A stretch of 64,000 bases of DNA, from contig NZ_JABBJN010000002.1 of the NCBI RefSeq assembly GCF_012928505.1, positions 220,877-284,876 on the forward strand, in the 5' to 3' direction. Below are positions 1-8,293 of the stretch, in pieces. The DNA comes from Achromobacter sp. Bel. Its GTDB lineage: Bacteria > Pseudomonadota > Gammaproteobacteria > Burkholderiales > Burkholderiaceae_B. The notes beneath the pieces are model-generated. The model ran no database searches and was not told where the DNA came from. It saw nothing but the letters and a program-made list of their open reading frames with translations. Made by a program: the position numbers and the translations under genes. Within the stretch, counting starts at the first letter, position 1; each line of letters begins with the position of its first letter.

Positions 1-1024
1 GGCGCGCGACGGCGGCTTCGTCGTCCAGGCCCAGTTCCTGCATGACCTCGCTGAAATCGCGGCCGGTGGCCTCGGGGTAGCCCTTGGACCAAGTGATCAT
101 GGTCCGGCTGGCGAGCCGCGCGCGGTCCAGGCGCAGCATGGTGGAGGTGGCGGGGTAGGGGTGGCAGTCCAGGCACACGGGCTGGCTGGCGGCTGCACGG
201 CTGATCAAGTCCAGCGTCTCGCGCGTGCGGCCATGGTTGCGTTCGCCCGCCAGCTTGTGGTGGGAGAACACCACGCGGCAGTCAAGTTCGCGGCCGATCA
301 GCAACGCTTCTTCCATGGCGGGCACGATGTGATCGGCTTCGTCGCGCAGGTGGGTGGCGTACAGGCCAAGGCGACCCGATTCCCGCAGGTCCTTCAACGG
401 GCGGCAGACGTCGATGATCTCGTCGGTAGGCGCGGCGCTGGCCGGCGGATAGAACGTGCCGGTGGAGACGCCGAAGGCGCCGGCGTCCAGCGCTTCCTGC
501 ATCAGAGCGCGCATCGCGGCGCGTTCGCGGTCGTCGGCGGCGCGCGACGTGTCGTCCATGACGGCGACGCGCAGCGTCGTGTGCCCCACCAGGGGGATGA
601 CGTTCACGGCGGGGGGCGTGGCGCGCAGGGCGTCCATCCAGGCGCGGAACGTGCCGAAGCGGAACAGCTCGGACGGGCCAAGCAGGTCCAGCGGCTGCGG
701 GATGCCTTCGCGCTCAAGCGGCGCCAGGCTGATCCCGCAATTGCCGGTGACGACTGTGGTGATGCCTTGCGATACCTTGGGCAGCATGTCCGGATGCGCC
801 AGCAGGTAGCCGTCGTCGTGGGTATGCGAATCGATGAAACCGGGGGCGAGGACTTGGCCCCGGCCGTCGATCACCGGCACGCCGGCGGGGTGCGCAAAGC
901 TGCCCACCGCGACGATCCGTTCGCCCAGCACGGCCAGGTCACCCTGACGCGCCGGTCCGCCGGAACCGTCGATAAGCGCGGCCCCCGCTACGATGAAGTC
1001 TGCCTGCAAGATGCGATCCGTCAT
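1..1024 (-). CDS. N-acyl-D-amino-acid deacylase (D-aminoacylase), C-terminus beyond window
   Basis: Zinc amidohydrolase that removes the acyl group from N-acyl-D-amino acids. About 341 codons are visible, reading leftward from ATG at 1024; the C-terminal part lies outside the window. Visible hallmarks are the metal pair in DSHTHDD (His67, His69), the TGNCGIS motif with Cys96, YATHLRDE near residue 225 and FSHHK near 255. The His67/His69/Cys96 positions match the numbering of the characterised Alcaligenes enzyme. It starts 3 bases after the stop of the upstream TctC-type receptor gene, so the two are very probably co-transcribed and translationally coupled, suggesting that the receptor delivers an acylated or amino-acid-like substrate. 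Substrate specificity cannot be read from the sequence. Confidence 0.88.
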   Translation of the reverse strand, partial: MTDRILQADFIVAGAALIDGSGGPARQGDLAVLGERIVAVGSFAHPAGVPVIDGRGQVLAPGFIDSHTHDDGYLLAHPDMLPKVSQGITTVVTGNCGISLAPLEREGIPQPLDLLGPSELFRFGTFRAWMDALRATPPAVNVIPLVGHTTLRVAVMDDTSRAADDRERAAMRALMQEALDAGAFGVSTGTFYPPASAAPTDEIIDVCRPLKDLRESGRLGLYATHLRDEADHIVPAMEEALLIGRELDCRVVFSHHKLAGERNHGRTRETLDLISRAAASQPVCLDCHPYPATSTMLRLDRARLASRTMITWSKGYPEATGRDFSEVMQELGLDDEAAVAR

Positions 1025-1027
1025 TGC

Positions 1028-2005
1028 CTAGTCCAGTTTTTCGATGCCGGCGGTGTCGATGATCTTCTGCCACTTGGCGGTTTCACGATCGATCAGCTGC
1101 TTGAAGTCCTCGGGCGAGCCGGTAGCCGGGACGGCGCCGAGCGTGGCGAGGCCGGTGCGCACGTCAGGGGCTTGCAAGGCCTTCTGGATAGCGGCGTTCA
1201 GCGTGGCCACCACGTCGGCGGGCGTGCCCTTGGGCGCCACGACGCCGCCCCAGGCGACCGTCTCGTAGCCCTTCAGGCCGGATTCGTCCAGCGTCGGCAC
1301 GTCAGGCATCAAGGACAGGCGTTTCAGGCTGCTGACGCCGATGGCGCGGACCTTGCCGCTCTTGACCAGGGGCGCCGCTTCCGAGGTGTTGACGAAGAGA
1401 TAGTCCAGGCGGCCGCCCAGTAGATCCTGGATGGCGGCGGGGCCGCCGTTGTAGGGGATGAACATCACGTCCAGCTTGGCCATGCTCTTGAAGAGTTCGC
1501 CGCCCATGTGGCCGGTAGTGCCCACGCCCGAGGCGCCATAGGACAGGCGGCCGGGCTGCTTGCGGGCCAGCTCGATCAGGTCCTGCACGCTCTTGACCGG
1601 GGAATCGGCCGGCACGATCAGCGCGTTGTACAGGTCGAACATGTGGGCAACAGGCGTCAGGTCCTGGTCCACATCGTAGGGCAGGCGCTTGAACAGCGAG
1701 CGGTTCACGGCTAGCGTGTTGATGTTGCCGTAGCCCACGGTGTAGCCGTCGGCCGCGGCGCGCTTGACCAGCGCGATGCCGATGTTGCCGGCGGCGCCCG
1801 GGCGGTTCTCGACGACCATCGTCGCCCCGGTGTCGCGAGCCAACTGCGTGGTGATCAGGCGCGACAGCACGTCGGGCGATCCACCCGCAGCGGACGGCAC
1901 GATGAACGTGATGGGTTTGTCGGGATAGGGACCGGCGGCGGCGGGGCCGATCAGCAAGGCGCTCAGGGCCAGCGCGGAGAGGGTGCGGAAAACATTGCGG
2001 TGCAT
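1028..2005 (-). CDS. Bug/TctC-family periplasmic solute-binding receptor
   Basis: Periplasmic binding protein of the tripartite tricarboxylate transporter (TctC/Bug) family, 325 residues, the usual family length. A Sec signal peptide ends at about residue 24 (GPAAAG). It is followed by the family start YPDKPITFIVP and the AAGGSPDVLSR segment that forms the ligand loop. No TctA/TctB membrane genes are adjacent, which is common for the very expanded Bug family of Bordetella and Achromobacter. It heads an operon with the D-aminoacylase gene and is divergent from a LysR regulator, the likely local controller. The ligand is unknown. Confidence 0.9.
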   Translation of the reverse strand: MHRNVFRTLSALALSALLIGPAAAGPYPDKPITFIVPSAAGGSPDVLSRLITTQLARDTGATMVVENRPGAAGNIGIALVKRAAADGYTVGYGNINTLAVNRSLFKRLPYDVDQDLTPVAHMFDLYNALIVPADSPVKSVQDLIELARKQPGRLSYGASGVGTTGHMGGELFKSMAKLDVMFIPYNGGPAAIQDLLGGRLDYLFVNTSEAAPLVKSGKVRAIGVSSLKRLSLMPDVPTLDESGLKGYETVAWGGVVAPKGTPADVVATLNAAIQKALQAPDVRTGLATLGAVPATGSPEDFKQLIDRETAKWQKIIDTAGIEKLD

Positions 2006-2091
2006 GGTGGTATTCCCCTTGTTTTGTTGTGTTGAGGGGCGCAGATTACACCCGCATTGCGGCGCTGCATCATCGAAAAATGTGGCAATCC

Positions 2092-2097
2092 TATAAT
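2092..2097 (+). promoter_or_regulatory. Consensus -10 element (TATAAT) before the LysR gene
   Basis: A perfect TATAAT in the 120-base gap between the divergent tctC-type gene and the LysR gene. It places a start of transcription near 2104, about 22 bases before the TTG start chosen for the LysR gene. No good -35 element is visible. Confidence 0.4.
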
Positions 2098-2125
2098 CCG
2101 TCGTTATCGATCAAGGGGAAGAAAT

Positions 2126-3097
2126 TTGGATGCGGATGCCTATGCCGATGAGGTCGGGCCCAGTGCCGGACGGCCGTTGAACCTTCGCCAGATCGAGGTG
2201 TTCCGGGCGATCATGATGTCCGGCTCGATCAGCGGCGCGGGGCGGATGCTGCATGTATCGCAACCTGCCGTCAGCCGGGTGCTGGCACTGACCGAGAGCC
2301 GGCTGGGATACCGCCTGTTCGAACGCGTGAAGAGCCGCTTGTCGCCTACGGCCGAGGCGCGTCGGCTGTACGCCGAGGTTGAGCAGGTGTATGGCGGCAT
2401 CCAGCGCGTGAACGACCTTGCCGCCAGCCTGGGGCAGTCGGGCGCGGGCATGCTGAAGATCGTGGCCAGCGCCAGCTTTGGTCAACGCCTGGTTCCGATG
2501 GCGCTGGAGCGATTTCGAGGGCGGAATGCGGATGCTCGGGTGGACTACCGCAGCGTCACGTTCGACGAACTGGCGGCGTATTTCCTGTCCGGACAGGCGG
2601 ACATCGGCATCTCGATGCAGCCGCCCGATCATCCCAACCTGACGTCGGTCCGGCTGGCGCAGGTGCCGGTGGTCTGCGTGATGCCGAAGTCGCACCCGTT
2701 GGCCAGCCATGATGTGGTGCGCCCGGACGATTTCGCGTCGGCCGCATGGATCGGCTACCCGCGCGACACGCCGCTGGGACGGGCGTTGCAGCCCTTTTTC
2801 GGCGACGGGCCGCGATGCGCGGCGGCGGTTGAGGTCCATTCCCCGGTGACGGCCTGTTCGTTCGTGCAGCAGGGGCTTGGGCCGGCGCTGGTGGACGCGT
2901 GGTGCGTGGCGCCCGACCAGGCCGCGCAGATGGTGCTCAGGCCTATCGAGCCCGAGGCCAGCGTCGAGATCTGGGCCACGCATTCGAACCTGAGCGCGCC
3001 GCCGCTGTTGGCTCGGCGTTTCCTGGCGGCGGTGAAGAAAACCCTGGAAGGGGAGTCGCTGACCGGCGGGACGGCCAGCGCGCCGGATGCAGGTTGA
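2126..3097 (+). CDS. LysR-family transcriptional regulator
   Basis: LTTR of 323 residues. The N-terminal winged helix-turn-helix begins at LNLRQIEVFRAI (about residues 18-77, with SQPAVSRVLALTE as recognition helix) and is followed by a substrate-binding domain. The frame is open further upstream (ATG at 2057), but I prefer TTG at 2126: it has an AGGGGAAG ribosome-binding site at 2114-2121, gives a normal family length, and lies downstream of the TATAAT at 2092. It is divergent from the receptor/D-aminoacylase operon and probably controls it; the inducer is unknown. Confidence 0.87.
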   Translation: MDADAYADEVGPSAGRPLNLRQIEVFRAIMMSGSISGAGRMLHVSQPAVSRVLALTESRLGYRLFERVKSRLSPTAEARRLYAEVEQVYGGIQRVNDLAASLGQSGAGMLKIVASASFGQRLVPMALERFRGRNADARVDYRSVTFDELAAYFLSGQADIGISMQPPDHPNLTSVRLAQVPVVCVMPKSHPLASHDVVRPDDFASAAWIGYPRDTPLGRALQPFFGDGPRCAAAVEVHSPVTACSFVQQGLGPALVDAWCVAPDQAAQMVLRPIEPEASVEIWATHSNLSAPPLLARRFLAAVKKTLEGESLTGGTASAPDAG

Positions 3098-3142
3098 ACC
3101 GGAAAGGCAGCGGCGGGAAGCCGCCAGCCGCCCGGTTTGGCG

Positions 3143-3754
3143 CTACAGCCCCTCAGCCTTCAACGCGGCCTGAACGCCCTTGTCGGCTTCCATGCGCGTG
3201 AAGAACGCCGCCAGGTTGTCCTGGCCGGATAGGTCGACTTCCTTGGCATGTGCCCAGCGCAGCACGACGTACAGGTAGGCGTCGGCGATGGAGGGCGCGT
3301 CGCCCGTCAGGTAGGGCTTGCCGGCCAGTTGCGCATTCAACTGCGAGAACAACTTGGTCAGCAGCTTCGAGGCCGAGCCCGCCAGTTCTTTCTGCGCGTC
3401 TTCGTCGCCGAGGAAGCGGGACGCGCCGAAGATCATCGAGAACGTCTTGTGGATGTCGGAATTGATGAAGCCCAGCCAGCGGCGCACTTCCGCGCGCGAG
3501 CGCGCCGAGCCGTCGCCCAGCAGCTTGCTCTCGGGGGCTTGTTCGGCGATGTATTCCAGGATCGAGGCGTTCTGCGTCACGGCCCAGTCGCCGTCGACCA
3601 GCGCAGGTACGGCGCCCAGCGGATTCACTTTCAGAAAGTCCGGACCCTTGAGCTCGTCACGGCTGAGCTTGTGCGTCTCGTAAGGCTTGCCGACCCACTC
3701 CAGGACAATGTGGGAAGCGAGCGAGCACGCGCCGGGCATGTAGTACAGTTTCAT
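3143..3754 (-). CDS. Beta-class glutathione S-transferase
   Basis: Cytosolic glutathione transferase, 203 residues. The thioredoxin-like N-terminal domain starts MKLYYMPGACSLASHIVL; Cys10 is the diagnostic residue of bacterial beta-class GSTs. The NPLGAVPALV motif supplies the cis-proline loop, and the all-helical C-terminal domain contains PSIADAYLYVVLRWA (N-capping box). The start is ATG at 3754, where the domain begins; the same frame is open to 4027 upstream without any family match. Divergent from the sugar dehydrogenase gene. Confidence 0.9.
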   Translation of the reverse strand: MKLYYMPGACSLASHIVLEWVGKPYETHKLSRDELKGPDFLKVNPLGAVPALVDGDWAVTQNASILEYIAEQAPESKLLGDGSARSRAEVRRWLGFINSDIHKTFSMIFGASRFLGDEDAQKELAGSASKLLTKLFSQLNAQLAGKPYLTGDAPSIADAYLYVVLRWAHAKEVDLSGQDNLAAFFTRMEADKGVQAALKAEGL

Positions 3755-3890
3755 GTGATGGGGTCTCCTGAGAGGAAGGACGGGAGACACCCGTCCCTGG
3801 GCGCTATGGTACGCCACCCGCGGCCAGGGCCGCGCCATCTTGCCATGCCATCCGTGCCCGCATTCAACCCAGTTGCCGCCGGAGATGTCC

Positions 3891-5063
3891 ATGTCGTCAC
3901 GCACCGCCGCGAGCTCGCGCGCGATTCCCCTTGCCGTATCCTCATTGCTGGCCGTCGTGGGCGCCTTCCACGCTGCGGCGCCTGCGCGAGCCGCCCAGGA
4001 GCCGCCCTCGGTGGCCGCCCGCGTCACGCCCGTCGTGGGCGGTCTGGATCACCCGTGGGCGATGGCCTTCCTGCCCGACGGCGGGGTGCTCATCACCGAA
4101 CGGCCCGGCAACCTGCGTTTGCTGCGCACGCCGGGGGGACTGTCCAAGCCGCTCTCGGGCGTACCCAAGGTGGCGGCTTCGGGGCAGGGCGGTTTGCTGG
4201 ACGTGGCACTGTCACCGGACTTCGCGACCGACCGTTACGTGTATTTGTCCTATGCGGAATCCGATGGCGATAAAAGCGGCACCGTCGTCGGACGGGGGCG
4301 GCTGGCCGATGACGCCACGGGCTTGCAGGACTTCAAGGTGTTGTTCCGGCAAGCGCCCAAGCTGTCCTCGGGCCTGCATTTCGGTTCGCGCCTGGTGTTC
4401 GACGGCAAGGGATACCTGTTCATCTCCTTGGGCGAAAACAATCAGCGGCCGACTGCGCAGGATCTGGACAAGCTCCAGGGCAAGGTGGTGCGGCTGAAAG
4501 CCGACGGTTCGGTGCCCCCCGACAATCCCTTTGCCGGCAAGGCCGGCGCCCGGCCCGAGATCTGGTCGTACGGCCACCGCAACCCGCAAGGGATGGCGCT
4601 GAATCCGTGGTCCGGGGACCTTTGGGAAAACGAGCACGGGCCGCGCGGGGGCGATGAAATCAATCTGGTCCAGCCGGGCAAGAACTACGGCTGGCCGCTG
4701 GCGACCTACGGCATCAATTATTCGGGGCAGCCGATTCCCGAGGCCAAGGGCGAAACCGCGCCGGGTACCGAGCCGCCGCTGTTCTGGTGGGCCAAATCGC
4801 CCGCGATCAGCGGCATGGCCTTCTATAGCGCCGACCGATTTCCAGCATGGCGGAACTCGGTCTTCATCGGCGCGCTGGCCAATCAGAATCTGATCCGCCT
4901 GACGCTGGACGGCAATCGGGTGGTGGGGCAGGAATGGTTGCTGGTGGACCGCAAAAGCCGGATACGCGACGTCCGGCAAGGTCCGGACGGGTACGTGTAT
5001 GTGCTGACCGACGCCTCTCCCGGCCAATTGCTGCGGATTGCGCCGGCGGAGTCGGGAGGGTGA
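3891..5063 (+). CDS. PQQ-dependent soluble aldose sugar dehydrogenase-like protein
   Basis: Six-bladed beta-propeller protein of the glucose/sorbosone dehydrogenase (YliI/Asd) family, 390 residues, periplasmic. Start ATG at 3891 has GGAG at 3881-3884; a Sec signal peptide ends around AAPARA (residue 32). Family signatures are LDHPWAMAFLPDGG, GGLLDVALSPDF, SGLHFGSRLVFD (with the catalytic His), GHRNPQGMALNP and the calcium/PQQ segment ENEHGPRGGDEIN. It oxidises aldose sugars with PQQ as cofactor in characterised relatives. It is followed after 3 bases by a glutathione transferase gene, so they form an operon. The true substrate is unknown. Confidence 0.88.
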   Translation: MSSRTAASSRAIPLAVSSLLAVVGAFHAAAPARAAQEPPSVAARVTPVVGGLDHPWAMAFLPDGGVLITERPGNLRLLRTPGGLSKPLSGVPKVAASGQGGLLDVALSPDFATDRYVYLSYAESDGDKSGTVVGRGRLADDATGLQDFKVLFRQAPKLSSGLHFGSRLVFDGKGYLFISLGENNQRPTAQDLDKLQGKVVRLKADGSVPPDNPFAGKAGARPEIWSYGHRNPQGMALNPWSGDLWENEHGPRGGDEINLVQPGKNYGWPLATYGINYSGQPIPEAKGETAPGTEPPLFWWAKSPAISGMAFYSADRFPAWRNSVFIGALANQNLIRLTLDGNRVVGQEWLLVDRKSRIRDVRQGPDGYVYVLTDASPGQLLRIAPAESGG

Positions 5064-5066
5064 GCG

Positions 5067-5705
5067 ATGAAGACCTATGAACTGATCGGATCCGCGGGCT
5101 GCGGCTCGGCCATTGTCGAGATGGCGCTGGCGTTGGCCAATGTGCCGCATACGCTGACGGACGTGCCGTATTTGAAACCGGGCCTCGAGCGCGACCGGCT
5201 GCTGCATCTGAACCCGCTGGGCCAGGTGCCGACGCTGATCACGCCCGACGGCGAGGTCATGACCGAAAGCGCGGCCATGATCCTGCACCTGCATGACGTG
5301 GCGCCGCAAGCGGGTCTGGCGCCCGGCCCGGACAAGCCGGAGCGCGCGCGTTTCCTGAACCTGTTGCTGCGCGTGGTGGCGGCCATCTATCCGACCTTTA
5401 CCTATGGCGACAATCCGCCGCAATGGACCACGGAAGGCGCGGCGGCAGACTTGCTGCGCGAGCGCGTGCATACACGGCGGGCGGAACTGTGGCAGGAACT
5501 TGAGCGCCAGGCGGGCGCTCCCCATATGTTGGGCCGCCGATTTTCGGCGCTGGACCTGTATGTGACCGTCATGACGCATTGGCGGCCCGGGCAGGCGTGG
5601 TTCGGCGCCAACTGCCCGGCATTGACGGCCGTGGCACGCGAAGCCGCCCTGGAGCCGAACGTGGCGCGGGTCCTGCGGCGGAATTTTCCGGCGCCTACGG
5701 AATAG
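5067..5705 (+). CDS. Glutathione S-transferase family protein
   Basis: Predicted cytosolic GST, 212 residues. The N-terminal thioredoxin fold carries GSAGCGSAIVEMAL and the cis-proline segment NPLGQVPTLITPDG, with the glutathione-binding ESAAMILHL (Glu-Ser). The helical C-terminal domain ends with FSALDLYVTVMTHW (N-capping box). It begins 3 bases after the sugar dehydrogenase stop, so it is probably co-translated with it; why a GST accompanies a periplasmic dehydrogenase is not clear. It differs clearly from the beta-class enzyme at 3143. Confidence 0.86.
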   Translation: MKTYELIGSAGCGSAIVEMALALANVPHTLTDVPYLKPGLERDRLLHLNPLGQVPTLITPDGEVMTESAAMILHLHDVAPQAGLAPGPDKPERARFLNLLLRVVAAIYPTFTYGDNPPQWTTEGAAADLLRERVHTRRAELWQELERQAGAPHMLGRRFSALDLYVTVMTHWRPGQAWFGANCPALTAVAREAALEPNVARVLRRNFPAPTE

Positions 5706-5744
5706 CCGCGGAATTGCCGCGGCGACAGGACCGCCGGTCAAGCG

Positions 5745-6653
5745 TCATGCTTTGGCGCGCCGCGTACCTTTGGCACGTGCCTCGCGCACGGCGATGTACA
5801 CGCCGCTGCCTGCAATGAACAGCGCGCCCAGGTAGGCATAGGCGTCCGGGGCTTCGCGCCAGAAGATCCAGCCCAGGATCGTGGCCCAGATCAAGCCGGT
5901 GTAGTCGAACGGCGCCACGACCGAGGCCGGGCCGATGCGGAAACCCTGCGTGATCAACGCCAGGCCCAGCGTGCTGAAGAGCGCTACGCCACCGAAGTAA
6001 GGCAGGTCTTCCATCGCCGGCGTCTGCCATACCCAAGGCAAGCCCACCGCGCTGCATACCAACTGTCCCAGCACGATGTAGAACGTGGTGGTCAGCATGC
6101 CTTCGCTGCGGCTGATGCCGCGCGCCGTGATCATCATGACGGCGTACAGCAGGGCCGTCGTCAATGGCAGCAGCGTGGCGGGCTGGAAGGCGGCCGACCC
6201 CGGGCGCACGACGATCAGCACACCGGCGAAACCGGCCAGCACGGCCAGCCAGCGCTTGCCGTCGACGCGTTCTTTCAGGATCAGCACCGACAGCGCCGTC
6301 ACGAACAGCGGCGCGGCGAATGCGATGGCGGTCGCCTCGGCCAGGGGCAGGGCGCGCAGGCCCAGATAGAAGCAACAGGCGGACACCACGTTGATCGCGC
6401 CGCGCGTCAGGTGCAGGCCGGGGTGCGTGGTGCGCAGCACGCGGCGGCCCCCCAGCCACAAGGCCAGCGTCATTACGAAGGGCAGCGCGATCAGGGCGCG
6501 CAGGAACAGGATCTGCAGCGGGTTGTAGTGCGCGCCCAGCCACTTGGCGTTGGCGTCGCTGAGGGTCAGGAAAAAGATGCCGCCCACCACGCAGGCGATG
6601 CCTGCGGCGGCGGAGTGGTCCCGGGCGGCGGGTAATACGGTCGAGGAAGACAT
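5745..6653 (-). CDS. EamA/DMT-family transporter
   Basis: Inner-membrane carrier of the drug/metabolite transporter superfamily, 302 residues, with ten predicted hydrophobic segments arranged as two EamA repeats (about residues 16-145 and 160-290). Visible landmarks are the LRALIALPFV segment in helix 2 and LPLAEATAIAFAAPLFVTALSVLILKER, the typical helix 4/5 EamA signature, repeated as IGPASVVAPFDYTGLIWATILGW. Likely an exporter of metabolites or amino acids; substrate unknown. It follows the DUF423 gene on the same strand with a 70-base gap. Confidence 0.88.
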   Translation of the reverse strand: MSSSTVLPAARDHSAAAGIACVVGGIFFLTLSDANAKWLGAHYNPLQILFLRALIALPFVMTLALWLGGRRVLRTTHPGLHLTRGAINVVSACCFYLGLRALPLAEATAIAFAAPLFVTALSVLILKERVDGKRWLAVLAGFAGVLIVVRPGSAAFQPATLLPLTTALLYAVMMITARGISRSEGMLTTTFYIVLGQLVCSAVGLPWVWQTPAMEDLPYFGGVALFSTLGLALITQGFRIGPASVVAPFDYTGLIWATILGWIFWREAPDAYAYLGALFIAGSGVYIAVREARAKGTRRAKA

Positions 6654-6723
6654 CTGAAACCTGCAAGGGCGGCGGTTCCTGCCGCCGTGGGGAATGGGGA
6701 GCGTAAGCGGATGGCGGGAAAGG

Positions 6724-7101
6724 TCAGCCCTGGGCGCGGTAGGCGGCCAGCGCCACCATCGCCCAGGCGGCCAGGAAGGCCGCGCCGCCCAAGGGCGTCA
6801 CAGCGCCGAGCCAGTGCGTGCCCGTCAGTGAAAGGAGATAAAGGCTGCCTGAAAACAGCACGATGCCCGCGAACATGACCAAGCCGGCCGCCGACAGCAG
6901 CGGCGAGCCGAACCGGGCGCCCAGCAGGGCGATGATGAACAGGCCCAGGGCGTGGATCAAGTGGTACATCACGCCGGTCTGCCAGACGGACAGCAATTCC
7001 GGCGTCAGCATGCGCTTGAGCCCGTGCGCGCCGAAGGCGCCTGCGCCCACCGCCACCATGAGATTCAACGCCGCGAGTATCGTGAGCTGCCGGTCCGTCA
7101 T
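6724..7101 (-). CDS. DUF423 family membrane protein (YgdD-like)
   Basis: Small integral membrane protein, 125 residues, about four transmembrane helices. The N-terminal GAFGAHGLK motif, the W-x-TG-x-xYHLIHALGL segment and the C-terminal TPLGGAAFLAAW are the signature of DUF423. Function unknown in all relatives. It lies upstream of the DMT transporter on the same strand. Its promoter region is shared with the divergent Xre/RES toxin-antitoxin operon. Confidence 0.86.
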   Translation of the reverse strand: MTDRQLTILAALNLMVAVGAGAFGAHGLKRMLTPELLSVWQTGVMYHLIHALGLFIIALLGARFGSPLLSAAGLVMFAGIVLFSGSLYLLSLTGTHWLGAVTPLGGAAFLAAWAMVALAAYRAQG

Positions 7102-7208
7102 TGCCTGTCCTTATCTGTGATCGTGTGTAACGCCGCCTATGATATGCCCAAATCCGGTGCATGCCGGGGGGCGCGGGGACGCCAACGGCAGGTGGCCTGG
7201 AAATGGCA

Positions 7209-7241
7209 TTCCAAATGGGATATCATAAATTCTGTTTGGAA
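7209..7241. promoter_or_regulatory. Inverted repeat in the toxin-antitoxin promoter
   Basis: TTCCAAA at 7209-7215 is mirrored by TTTGGAA at 7235-7241 around an AT-rich spacer holding TATCAT, a possible -10 element. It sits 16 bases before the antitoxin start, where an autorepressing Xre antitoxin would be expected to bind. Binding is inferred. Confidence 0.4.
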
Positions 7242-7256
7242 ATCCGTGGAGCGCAC

Positions 7257-7742
7257 ATGACTATCGCCATCGTTGGGAAAACCGCCGACAAGCGCGGCGC
7301 TTCCGTCAAGCGTCCGCCGCGCCATGCGGCGGCCCGGGCCAAGCAACTGTTCCTGGAACTGGTGGACAGCCCGCTGAGCGACATCGCGCGCGATGTGCGC
7401 CGGGGCCTGCCCGCGCAGATGGTGGACGACGCCGCCGACTTCCTGCAAGTCCCCAAGTCGGAAATCATGGCCATCACCGAAGTCAAGGCGGCGTCTTTGT
7501 CGCGGTGGACGCGCGAGGGGCAGATGCTGCCGCTGGGCGAATCGGACCGCCTGGCGCGGGTGGCGCGCGTGGCGCGGGTCGCCCGCCAAGTGTTGGGCAG
7601 CGACGAAGAAGCGGTGCTGTGGCTGAACACGCCGGTGCCGGCCTTGGGCAACGTCAAGCCTTTGTCGCTGCTGACCTCGGACGCCAGCAGCCGTATCGTC
7701 GAAGACACTTTGGCGCGCGCGGCGGCCGGCGTCTACGCATGA
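7257..7742 (+). CDS. Xre/MbcA/ParS-type antitoxin (DUF2384)
   Basis: Antitoxin of a type II Xre-RES module, 161 residues. The N-terminal helical region (about 20-90) corresponds to the Xre-like DNA-binding part, with KAASLSRWTREGQMLPLGESDRLARVARV leading into the toxin-binding DUF2384 domain, which has the typical W-L-N-T-P-V-P-A-L-G-N-x-x-P sequence near residue 125. The start is ATG at 7257 with GGAG at 7248. Its TGA overlaps the toxin ATG by 2 bases (ATGA), giving translational coupling. Probably represses its own promoter through the dyad just upstream. Confidence 0.87.
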   Translation: MTIAIVGKTADKRGASVKRPPRHAAARAKQLFLELVDSPLSDIARDVRRGLPAQMVDDAADFLQVPKSEIMAITEVKAASLSRWTREGQMLPLGESDRLARVARVARVARQVLGSDEEAVLWLNTPVPALGNVKPLSLLTSDASSRIVEDTLARAAAGVYA

Positions 7743-8251
7743 CCGAGTTCGTCTCGCTGTGGCGCATCGGCACGACGGCCGGCAAATACCGGGCCGACGA
7801 TCTGAGCGGCGCCGGCGCCGCCGCGGTGGGCGGGCGTTACAACAGCCCGGGCACCGCGGTGGTGTATACGTCGTCCAGCGTCGCGCTGGCCGTGCTCGAG
7901 ACCGTGGTGCATTTCGCGGCCCGCGCATCCGAGCAGGCCAACCGGTACCTGATCGAGCTGGCGGTGCCGCGCGCCATCCATGAGGCCCGCCAGACCCTGA
8001 CGCTAGGCCAGCTACAGGAAGACTATCCGTTCTGGGAAGCGGTGCCGTTCGCCGAGGCCTCGCAGGCCGTGGGCGACAACTGGGTGGCGTCGGGCGTATC
8101 GGCGTTGCTGGAACTGCCCAGCGCGATCGTGCCGTATCGCGGCGTGCCCGATTGCAACCTGCTGATCAATCCCGCGCACCCGGACGCCGAGCATATCGTC
8201 GTGGTTCGACGCGAGCGGTTCATCTACGATCCGCGCTTGCGGCCGGGCTGA
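7739..8251 (+). CDS. RES-domain toxin
   Basis: Toxin of the RES family, 170 residues. Relatives (MbcT, ParT) use NAD+ as substrate or ADP-ribosylate a target and so stop growth. The landmarks are LWRIG at the start, GGRYNSPGTAVVYTSSSVALAVLET (the R-E-S family name motif: Arg, Glu and a later Ser), DNWVASGVSALLELPSAIV and the C-terminal NLLINPAHP. All three RES regions are intact, so the toxin looks functional. Overlaps the antitoxin stop. Confidence 0.89.
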   Translation: MTEFVSLWRIGTTAGKYRADDLSGAGAAAVGGRYNSPGTAVVYTSSSVALAVLETVVHFAARASEQANRYLIELAVPRAIHEARQTLTLGQLQEDYPFWEAVPFAEASQAVGDNWVASGVSALLELPSAIVPYRGVPDCNLLINPAHPDAEHIVVVRRERFIYDPRLRPG

Positions 8252-8293
8252 ACCCGCCCGGCGCCAAGCACGGAGTCCCGGCAGCCGCCGGCG

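Noticed and set aside
161..1423. A 420-codon plus-strand frame at the left edge
   Set aside because: It is the reverse of the D-aminoacylase and the receptor gene, both of which have unmistakable family motifs on the minus strand.
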